From Fallopia convolvulus (taxonomy: Eukaryota > Streptophyta > Magnoliopsida > Caryophyllales > Polygonaceae): 64,000 nt of DNA. This document shows, in pieces, positions 56,034-64,000 of this stretch. A program made the translations under genes and the position numbers. The notes under the pieces were generated by a model. The model did no database searches. It saw only the letters and a list, made by a program, of their open reading frames with translations, and was not told the origin of the DNA. The stretch's first letter is position 1. Each line of letters begins with the position of its first letter. The stretch is taken from positions 37,270,795 to 37,334,794 of the forward strand of contig OZ024730.1 in assembly GCA_964016875.1 (NCBI GenBank), in the 5' to 3' direction.

Positions 56034-56238
56034 GGAAGGCAAGAAGGGGAAGAAAAAATTGAAGAGTCAAAGATGAGGGGAATGTACCTGGAAACCAAGG
56101 AATACAGACGAGTCGTAATGATGTCCTCCAAGGCCTTAAATAAGAGATGATGGGACGTAATCTGTGTGCTACAACTTCTGAGGTGAAAAAAAAACCATAG
56201 AAATTTCGAGGGAAATTTTCTCGGGTTTTTGGGGGTAT

Positions 56239-56768
56239 TGTTGGGCTCTCCAAAACTAAGCCCATATCCGCTGATCAAACTAGCAAAGCCCACGATTACC
56301 AGAACTACCATATGCTAAGGCAACGGCAAGATCATGGCTAGCGGCATAATCTCTGAGTAACGAGACATTAATGGTGTTAGCGACATTTACGGGATTTGAT
56401 GGCGAGCCATTAAGCTCACAAAGGTCAAGATATGGAGAAGGGCTATAAAAGCACGGCCAGATACAGAAGAGAGACACAAAACTACTCACCTTTAATCGGC
56501 AAATCTCACATTCTTCCTTTGAAATCCATTGTTACATATTCGAACAATTATCGTTTTGTCGATCCCTTTTGTAAATCATCAAGGCTTTGTTAAAATCTTA
56601 TCGCCGTCTTAATCCAATTGAGATACTTCTTACAATCACAATTTACTTCGTTCTCTTACATTGCTATTTAAATTCTATCTTGCTTACGAGTTTAACGCAT
56701 TTAGACTACTTGTTAGTTGAGTTTCCCTCATTATAGCAGGTAACGCGTTTACATATTAAATGTGCACA
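56239..56768 (+). repeat. 3' LTR of the Tat-like element
   Basis: TGTTGGGCTCTCC...GTGCACA. It carries GGGCTATAAAAGCACG like the 5' LTR, plus a few extra bases near 56660 and 56710. Confidence 0.85.
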
Positions 56769-58640
56769 AAGAGCTAGTAATTATGATCTAATATTATTTT
56801 TTATTTTGTTTAGTCATATTTTTGGAATGTTTCGATACAAGTTTGTAATGGAATAATATTTTTATAGGAGTGTGATTTTTGGATACAAGGCTTACCCATG
56901 TAGTTCCTAGATATTTTTGGTGTTGAAGCCCGTAGTTGCTTAGATAAAGTGAAGAGTTTTGTCCTTTAATTTGTTTCCAAAGCGAACCTTCAAATGGCAA
57001 CCAAAGTGGTGGTAGTCTAGTCTTAAGAATGTTTATTGCGGATGATTACATCGTATTCGGAAAGTTGTATTTGGCTTTTTTATTTGAAAATTTATATTAG
57101 GATGTTGCATTTGGATAAGAACGAGTCGAATGACAAATAGAAAGGGGAATTTGACAACGAAATAAAAATAAAAACTAGAACACGAAGAGGGAAGGACGGA
57201 TGCAGAAAATAATTAAACATGTCAAGTGTGGTAAAACACTTTACCCTTTTAATCGTAAGTTTGTATGTAGTTTTATCGTTTTTAATTTTTAACACATTGA
57301 AAGTTAATTTTTTTTTATCAAAGTAACATCATTTTGGGATTCCACCACCACCTTGTAACCTTGATAAAAAAAAAAAAAAGGCTGGTTCTGTTTGCACGCA
57401 TAAAAAAGCTATTTGCACCCCACATCATAAATGCGCGAGACTTGAACCAGGATGCACAGCAGCACTAGCCTTCAATCCCTCCATTTTATCTACTTTTTTT
57501 ATTTGTATCCAATACCAGGTTGGCTTTTGTATCCACCACGAGTAGTTATTATTCTTCTAAAAAAATGTTGGCTTCTATAAACGGATCACTTTTTTTTCTA
57601 TTGAGAAATATATTTATTGGATAAAAAAGTTAATTGTATAATTTTAAATGTATAATAAAAAAGATAATCAATAATTAATTGATCATTTATAGTTTTCATT
57701 ATTGATTTTTATTAATTTATAATAAAAATTAATTGATCATTTATAGTTTTCATCATTGATCTTTATTAATTGTATGATAAAAATTAATTGATCATTTATA
57801 GTTTTACTAATAAAAAAGAAAACGATAATCAATTTTTACTATATTTTATTATTAAATGTATAATAAAATAGAACAATAAATAAATAAATATTAATATGTG
57901 ATAATTGTTGTTGAGTAATTAATAATATATTAGTTTAATTGTTTATAAATCCAAATTAGAATGGTTCATTTATGAATTTGGGTGTTTTAATAGTCGAATC
58001 CTAATAACTTAAGGTGAGGAATACATTGGTGAGCTTGAATTTAACTTATTTGAACCGAAGAGGGGCTGACGAACAACAAAAGCCAAAACCTTAAGAGTAC
58101 CAAGAGGAATATGTTTTTCTAGGGCACTAAAATAAAACGGCAAAAACTAAGAGGCACCAAAAGAAATTTCCCTAAAATTTAATACAAATGTATTCTATGA
58201 GACATATATGTGGCAAGACATGAGCTTTTATGAAAAACTAGTTAAAGACCAATATCATTTACGAGTAACTGTTGTATAATTTGGAGTATTTTATGTGATA
58301 TGTATGGAGAAATTTGAGCAAAACCAAGTTAGAAAAATGAGATATAATATTTTTACTTCAATTCTTTCGCCTTGAAAATCAAAACATATTCATTGATTAG
58401 AGGAATAAAAGAATATATATATATATATATATAAGATAGCAAATTGAGAAATTATTTTTATTTGTTGTAGTATAAGAGAAATAGTGATTTAATTATTATT
58501 TTTTACAAAATTAGATTATATTTTACTTACTATATAAATATCGACCATGATATATCTCTAGTGTAGATGATCTTAAGATTGCTTTTGTAGCCTTTATAAA
58601 CATGTTTTCTTGTAATATAATAGCTCGGTTATCTATATTT
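56769..58640. other. AT-rich intergenic stretch
   Basis: No gene recognised. From about 57640 to 57810, three copies of AATTAATTGATCATTTATAG with flanks form a short direct-repeat block (period about 55-70 bp). A TA dinucleotide run lies at 58416-58432. A relic MULE end lies at 58095-58172. Confidence 0.45.
58095..58172. mobile_element. Relic end of the same MULE family
   Basis: AGTACCAAGAGGAATATG... to GGCACCAAAAGAAATTTCCC matches, with substitutions, the right TIR of the element at 32652-33645 (GGTCACCAAAAGGAATAAC... to TCAAAAGGAATTTCCC). No partner end was found. Confidence 0.65.
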
Positions 58641-59392
58641 TAAAACCCTAGACTTTGGACCCTAAAATCTTGTATCCTAGACTCTAAACCTTATGCATAC
58701 TTTACCTTAGACCCTAAATTCTAAAATCATATAACCCAAAACCACTTAAACCAAGTTTTTTAAACCTTAGACCCTAAACCTTATAATATTTTCAAACCCT
58801 AGATCTTAAAACCTTAGATCTTAAGGTTATATTTTACATTTAGGGTTAAGGTCTAGGGTCTAAGGTTTAGGGTCTAAGCTCTGAGATTTTAGGGGCTAGA
58901 GTTTAAAAATATTATAAAGTTTAAAAAACATGGGTTTAAGTAGTTATGGGGTCTAGGTTGAAGATATAAGGAAAAATATGCATAATGTTTAAGGTCTACG
59001 GATAGGATTTTAGGCTCCAAGCTCTAGACTTTTATAAAAATGGATTATAAGGTTTAGGGTTTAAAACTTGGGTTGCAAGCTTAAGTAGTTTTGAGGTCGA
59101 TTTAGGGTTTAGAATCTAAGGTAAAATTTGTATGGATTAGGATCCAAGTGTTAAGGTTTTAGGATTTATGGTCTAGGGTCCAAGCTTTAATTTAGAAATT
59201 TATAGTTTAGGGTCCAAGGCATAATATATGAGGTTTAGGGTCTACGATTAAAAAATTATTATAAGGTTTAGGGTCCAGGGGTTTAAAAACTCAAGTTTAA
59301 ATAGTTTTGGGGTCTAGGATTTTGGGGGTTAGGATCTAAGGTAAAGTATGCATAAAATTAGGGCCTAAGGTTTAGGATTTTAGGGTCCATCG
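58641..59392. repeat. Degenerate TTTAGGG-word array with one inverted unit
   Basis: About 750 bp of CCCTAAA/TTTAGGG-like words. The first part (58641-58818) is in the CCCTAAA sense and everything after about 58850 is TTTAGGG. Beyond the single words, a longer unit of roughly 150 bp repeats (landmarks: TTATAAGGTTTAGGG, ACTTGGGTTTAAGTAGTTTT, GGTAAAGTATGCATAA, GGATTTTAGGGTCCA): one inverted copy on the left and about three direct copies on the right. Confidence 0.78.
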
Positions 59393-59605
59393 TTGTCAAG
59401 TTTTAAATGATTTGGAATTATGCACAAGAAGTTATAATGCATATTGGCATTTCATTGCATTTGGGGTTAGAGTTTATAAGAGTAAATAGCCTAATTTGCA
59501 TTGGGTTACATATAGGAGCACCAATCATAGATCGTGGTCAAGAACAAGGGGGAGAGATATAGTGATTGTTCTAAACAGGTGAGTATAGACCAGAGATTCA
59601 ACCCT

Positions 59606-59720
59606 ATGTGCTATATGAGCTATATGGATATATGTGATATATGCCTATATAATGGATATATGTGCTATATGAGCTATATGGATATATGTGCTATATGAGT
59701 TATAGTGTTATATGTGATAG
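59606..59720. repeat. TATATG-type short tandem repeats
   Basis: Imperfect copies of CTATATGAGCTATATGGATA, with variants, appear several times in a row. Confidence 0.75.
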
Positions 59721-59861
59721 CTCTGAAATTTCCAGAGTTGTTTGTACAGAAACTATGTTAACAGATGGCATATGATATATGGTTACATGATGCAATTGAT
59801 TGCATAACATATTGCAATGAGATTAAAAGGACATGTGACTGTCTTGCCCTGAACAGTAATT

Positions 59862-60057
59862 CAGGAAATCTTCAGATTTCTTTGTTAAATGACCTACGGG
59901 TCATACAGGATCTTCGAATCATACAGGATCATCGCATCATACAAGACCTACGAGTCAATGAGGAGATCTTTGGATTTCTTTCTTAAAGCGACCATAAGAG
60001 TCAATATTCAGGAGATCTTCGGATTTCTTTGCTAAAGGGACCATAAGAGTCCATATA
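59862..60057. repeat. Three copies of a 45-50-bp unit
   Basis: CAGGAAATCTTCAGATTTC (59862), AGGAGATCTTTGGATTTC (59961) and CAGGAGATCTTCGGATTTC (60009) begin diverged copies that continue into AAA-GACC-ATAAGAGTC. Between the first and second, an 18-bp word ATCATACAGGATC-type repeats too. Confidence 0.75.
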
Positions 60058-60189
60058 TAGTAAACCCGGGGCAGATTCAAGCTTGAACAGTTGACAGAAT
60101 AATGAATCGGATACATCGGCATTTGCATTTGCATTGTAATTAAATTCATATATGACATGTATAATATATATGTATATGTCATAGTCTAA

Positions 60190-60586
60190 ATATTTGACTC
60201 TGTGTGAAATAATTGATGATGGTTTATATTCACTGAGTATGCGACTCGTGTAAATCGCAAAACAATTTTTCAAGTTCAGCTAGTTCTTACTGGCGTGTGT
60301 CCTTTTAGAGGTCACATTCATACAGGTCGGCCGGCTGAAGCTCTAAGCAACCTTCTCCTCCTCATTTTGCATCTTAGACTTTTGTGTTGTAATAAAGTTA
60401 GAGTAATAGATGTATTAGCACAAGAAGTAAAGACATAGAATTTCGTGCGTGTGTGTATGCAACCTTATATGGTCGTTCTTTTTTGGTTATATGTTTACGT
60501 GGATAGTTGTTTTATGTAAATTATATTTTTATATGTGAAATAAGTTATTACAAAGTCTACGTCATAGGGTATAAGGGTGTCACAGC
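60190..60586 (+). mobile_element. Probable chromovirus-type LTR 3' end
   Basis: The stretch from TATTCACTGAGTATGCGACTC through the T-rich tail to GGGTGTCACA (60577-60586) looks like the R-U5 part of Tekay/Reina-type LTRs, which commonly end in GTGACA-type sequence (recalled). It directly joins Tat-like RT/RNase H codons at 60587. I could not find its left end or a target duplication. Confidence 0.4.
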
Positions 60587-60967
60587 AGCAACCTGTATAC
60601 TATGTAAGTAGAACTCTCTTACCGGATGAAACCCGTTACTCTTCCTTGGAAAAATTAGTTTTAGCACTGGTCATGTGTTCCAACAAACTTCGCCCGTACT
60701 TCGAGGCACACACGATCGTGGTAAGAACCACGCACCCTTTGAAGACAGTCATGCATAAACTTGAGTTCACAGGAAGAATGGCTAAGTGGGCAATTCATTT
60801 GAGTGGGTTTGACATCCAATACGAGCCTAGAACCGCATTGAAGTCACAGGCGCTAGCTGACTTTGTGGTTGATTTTAGTCCTACTATGGAAGAAGGAACA
60901 TAGCCAGTGGAGCTAATGACGCTAGAAGCTAAGTCCCTAGTGAAATGGACACTTCACACAGATGGCA
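60587..60967 (+). pseudogene. Second Tat-like element fragment (RT end / RNase H)
   Basis: Codons read VYYVSRTLLPDETRYSSLEK, VVRTTHPLKTVMHKLEFTGR and QALADFVVDFSPTMEEG, then a stop and KWTLHTDG, where the fragment stops against the LTR at 60968. It matches the region 51535-51905 of the Tat-like element at the protein level but is a separate, more diverged copy. Confidence 0.85.
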
Positions 60968-61836
60968 ATCAAAACATCAATATATTCATTCAACCATGCA
61001 CAACTATGTCGGGTTTCAACCCCGGCCCTAGAAAACTAAACTACTCACTCTTCATTGAAGCAAAGCAAACAACTTTATTCAAAGAGAAGATTAAAAAGCG
61101 AAACTTGAAATTGTAAGAAATAACGTCTTACAAATTCTCGTGGAATTCGAAACAACCGAAAGAATCAACGAACAAGAGAACCAATCACGACCTCGAGCTT
61201 CTCTCTCGATCAAACCAGATCGCAATCTCTCTCTCTCTCTCTCTCTCGACTTCTCTCCTAAAAACCAACTAGAATCCCCCCATGTATAGGCTAGAACAAG
61301 GGTATTTATACTAAAGAAGCTATCTATGTAAGATCTAAAAGATAAAAACTTTCTAAACTAAAAAGATTACAAGATAAAAGATATAAATCCTGAAAGTCGA
61401 CTGCGCACTACCGACATAGGTCACCTCGTTAACGACCTGCACTGCACAAGGTCGGTAGACACTATCTGAATTCCTTAGTAAAAATCCTGATGCATAGCTC
61501 GGTACCGACCCTCACAGGTCGGTAACGAGCTCTCTGTTTCGACTCTTTTGAACTCTTTCATGGCTTTACTTGCACTTTAACTTCATCTTCAGCATGTATT
61601 CTTCTTTCTCCTCTTCTAAGAATTCCACCCTCCATCACTTCACTTCAGCTTCGCTTGAAAATGTTCAATTCCACTTCAAAAACCTACAAAAAGACACAAA
61701 ATGGAGTAGTTTCCATACTTTTCACAAAATATGCAAACTTATCCAAAAACACAAAAAACTAACTCTAAAACTTACTAAAACTAAACAAAACAACCTAAGA
61801 AAGACACTTAAAACTAGACTAAAAACATGAACATCA
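60968..61836 (-). mobile_element. Athila-like LTR fragment, third copy
   Basis: It has homology to the LTRs at 2735-4035 and 45730-47061 (e.g. ATGCACAACTATGTCGGGTTT and the following CCTAG...ACTACTCAC). The right end AACATCA corresponds to GGACATCA of the others; the left end is truncated inside RNase H codons. A (CT)n tract lies at 61209-61237. Confidence 0.78.
61424..61530. repeat. Paired-palindrome modules in the third LTR
   Basis: CCTCGTTAACGACC at 61424 (perfect core) with GGTCGGTAGACACT at 61450 (offset 26), and GCTCGGTACCGACC at 61497 with GGTCGGTAACGAGC at 61517 (offset 20). These are the only deviations from 21-22 bp apart from the degenerate pair at 738, in the most truncated copy. 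Confidence 0.8.
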
Positions 61837-62179
61837 CACGCTCAAAGGACAACAGTCACGGTGGTTCACACCTCCGATACACGCGGGGAGTGGGTAGCAG
61901 TTGGAGATACGCCCTATAAGCACGAAGATCGTGGGGGAGTGGGAGAGGAACGTTGGCCGGAAGAGATACATATATAGATTTTTATGGTTTATTGTAACAT
62001 GTATGCACTCTCGATCAAAAGAAAACTATCAACAAAGAGCTTTTGTATTCGTATTTTCTCGGATTCAAATATTTTTTGAGCATTTGCTTGTCCCTCGATT
62101 CGATCGTGCCCCAATCTAGGGCAGGAGTTTGCTTGTCAATTTTTTTTCCAAAACAATGTATATAATAGAACACCCAGAA
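61837..62179. other. Unassigned stretch
   Basis: GC-richer at 61860-61960 (CACACCTCCGATACACGCGG), then AT-rich. No gene or element recognised. Confidence 0.35.
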
Positions 62180-62945
62180 TCCTCATCAATGAGATTAGAC
62201 AAAATCTAGGGAAAAAAGAGTTTACAGAACTTGCAGTCATATGGTGGTGTATATGACACCAACGAAACAAGCTAACATTTCAAAAAAATCAATGTGAGGG
62301 TATTCCGGACATAGCTAGGTATATCCGAACCCAAATTACCAATTGGTAAAAGGCTAGATCATGTTCGGAAGATGAGGAAAATTTAAAAGAGGCCAGAACA
62401 AGAAGAATTAACAAACAACAGATAATTACTAAAAGATGGAAGAGACCGGTAGAGGGATATGTGAAAATCAATTTTGATGCATCTAAATTAACAAATAATC
62501 AAGCAACGGGTGGATTAATAATCATGAATCACCATGGACAGGTAATTGATATAAAGAAGTATAGATTTGGTGAAACCTCTGCGATTAAAGCAGAAGCTCT
62601 GGCATTTCGAGAATCCGATAAATAAAGAATAGGAACCTAGAAAAGGTTTAAATTGAAGGCGACAACCTACAAGTCATACAGGCGGTTAAAGGATCGTCTA
62701 AGTGCTCCTGGGAGGTTGAGATTATAATTTCCGACATCCTTATCTCCATTTATGGAGCCTAAGATTTTTCTATGAACCACATTCCTAGGGAGTGTAATGC
62801 TGTGGCCGGTAAAATTGCTAAATTAGGTCATAGTCTCCCCACTGAGTTCATTAAGACTCACCCCGAACTTTTAGTTCTCATCTGAAAGGATGCTCTAGGA
62901 CACCCTTCGTAGGGAGTGCCTCCTAATTATTACCTAATCAAAAAA
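62180..62945 (+). pseudogene. LINE 3' fragment with RNase H (LINE-E)
   Basis: Broken codons give FTELAVIWWCI before the linker, then GYVKINFDASKLTNNQATGG, AIKAEALAFRE, VEGDNLQVIQAVKGS and NHIPRECNAVAGKIAKLGHS, the RVT_3/RNase H domain of plant LINEs. Stops lie at about 62264, 62335 and 62623. The A-rich AATCAAAAAATA at about 62936 may be the eroded tail. Confidence 0.8.
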
Positions 62946-64000
62946 TATACATTAGAATGGTAGACATACATTTTGGTTCAAATTGTAAGCATAATTGCTT
63001 TAAGTTAAATGTTTGTCAATTGTCAATTCTATGGTTCAAACATAGTAGATGAATTCAGCTATATTTGGAGTTTTTGGCTTGAAATTAAGAATAACTTGAA
63101 GCTGGTAGTGAGTTGTGATTTAACTGATTGTTACTTGATTTTGTTTTAATTCTGCTTAATTTTTGGGTAGAGTATGTCAAGAACATATGGCTTGATTTTG
63201 ACTCCAAGAAGCTGCTGAGTTATGTGAAGAAGAAATCACCGCTACTATCAGGAAAAGGTGCTCTAGTAGACAACATCAATCCTTGGGTGCTTAGAGCATG
63301 CCCATCAGTCTACTTTTTGAAAGATCATGAGGGGGCTCAAGTTCAAAAAAAATAAAGTATTCAATTTTTGGTTGGATCAATGTTCTGAAAATTGAAATTC
63401 GATCTTTAGACCATGTGCAATGGGGGTTGCTTAACATGGTACTTAAGGGTACTTGTAATATTTTGTTGAAAATAAAAAGAGAAAATGCTAAGCACCCAAT
63501 AGAAAAGTGTAAAAGAGTTGCATAGTAGTTTTAGATCTTTGGTTAAGAACTTTGCTCCTTGACTGTCTTAAGAAGCGCCATTGACGGTTGCTTCTTACTG
63601 GTGCCAGAAGTTGGCTTATGACCTTGTCTTTCTACTCGAAGTTATCGATCGGGAAACCCGACGTCGGTTACTGGCTCTTTGTGTCGTTGTCGGTAACCGC
63701 CGCTAGAAGCTCGTGAAGGTGGTGATAAAATGGAAAAGAGAGTTGAGAAATACAGCTTAGGATATTTTTATGGAAAGGAATAGATCTAAAATCAATCTCT
63801 TTTGAATTGCTCGTTTTCGATCCAAATAAATCCTAAAAAAAACAACAAGAAAAGAAAAAGAAAGAATCCAATAGATTTCGGTTTCTTGAAGCCATACTTG
63901 GCTTAGAATTCGGTTTTTAGTTCATGTGTTTCCTTGTTCTTTCCTCCTCTTGCCAACAGAGCTTCTTTTTGTCCTTCTTTTGGCCCGAGCACGAGTTATA
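62946..64000. other. Right-edge sequence with one unidentified exon-like ORF
   Basis: A 75-codon frame (63128-63355, plus) contains WLDFDSKKLLSYVKKKSPLL and NPWVLRACPSVYFLKDHEGA, which look like conserved protein text but which I cannot name. It is preceded by TTTTTGGGTAG (possible acceptor) and ends at a TAA, so it may be the last exon of a gene or pseudogene. Downstream, 63580-63720 is GC-richer (GACGTCGGTTACTGG, GTCGGTAACCGCC). Nothing else was recognised. Confidence 0.35.

Larger units (their letters stand above)
47478..56768 (+). mobile_element. Tat-like Ty3/gypsy retrotransposon, both LTRs present
   Basis: Two related LTRs (47478-47993 and 56239-56768) enclose a primer binding site, gag, protease, RT, RNase H and integrase on the plus strand, and a gene on the minus strand between integrase and 3' LTR, an arrangement known from the Tat lineage. 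The purine-rich GGGGGTAT precedes the 3' LTR. The bases outside the LTRs (AGGAT and AAGAG) do not match, so the target duplication is lost or the copy is a recombinant. Pol is broken in many places. Confidence 0.9.

Noticed and set aside
47478..56768. A clean target duplication for the Tat-like element
   Set aside because: Flanking pentamers AGGAT and AAGAG do not match and no shifted LTR border gives a match.
58641..59392. A true telomere or interstitial telomere
   Set aside because: No run of exact TTTAGGG repeats; the words are degenerate and embedded in a longer unit.
63659..63700. GTCGGTTAC and GTCGGTAACC close together, resembling the palindrome pairs
   Set aside because: The offset is about 26 bp, cores are incomplete, and no related LTR surrounds them. 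Kept out of the module family.

Overview
The window is nuclear DNA of a flowering plant, most likely a eudicot. It has intron-rich genes with GT/AG borders, AT-rich introns, plant-type LINEs (endonuclease, reverse transcriptase, zf-RVT, RNase H), Athila- and Tat-like Ty3/gypsy elements, and Stowaway-, Mutator-, Harbinger- and hAT-type DNA transposons. I saw no tRNA, rRNA, CRISPR array or bacterial gene organisation. The species cannot be named from this sequence.

Layout. 1-4035: minus-strand, Athila-like non-autonomous LTR element running off the left edge (5' LTR 2735-4035), inserted in a plus-strand LINE (4036-5819, tail 9383-9410). That LINE is itself split by a 5'-truncated minus-strand LINE (5833-9369) with a target duplication. 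9490-16560: a nine-coding-exon PITH-domain gene whose first coding intron holds a solo LTR. 16967-18307: nested Stowaway MITEs, a palindromic MITE and a short tandem repeat. 20190-26680: a gene for an 866-residue C-terminal RING protein. 26991-35335: a graveyard of fragments, with a 1.1-kb tandem duplication carrying antisense carotenoid-cleavage-dioxygenase pieces, DXS exon remnants, a PPR fragment, a Pack-MULE-like element with 145-bp inverted repeats and 9-bp target duplication, and a hAT 3' end. 35457-41800: a full-length but decayed minus-strand LINE with a 17-bp target duplication. 42214-44303: an ORF1-only LINE piece. 44488-45453: a single-exon ATL-type RING-H2 gene lacking one zinc ligand. 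45730-47061: an Athila-like solo LTR with a perfect 5-bp target duplication. 47478-56768: a Tat-like gypsy element with two LTRs and an antisense gene with splice-like borders. 56769-64000: AT-rich DNA, a degenerate TTTAGGG-word array with an inverted unit, LTR and Tat fragments, and a LINE 3' fragment.

Only two genes look intact: the PITH-domain gene and the long RING gene. The ATL-type gene is open but altered at a zinc ligand. The rest is nested repeats and pseudogene debris.

The most unusual signal is a family of paired 12-14-bp palindromes (forms such as GGTCGGTACCGACC and TCGTTAACGA). The two members of a pair start 20-22 bp apart in nearly every case. They are scattered through the LTR, leader, coding region and 3' part of the Athila-like element, and recur in two other LTRs of the same family 42 and 57 kb away. 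In the coding region the spacing is exactly 21 bp (seven codons) and gives a recurring TDP-type peptide.
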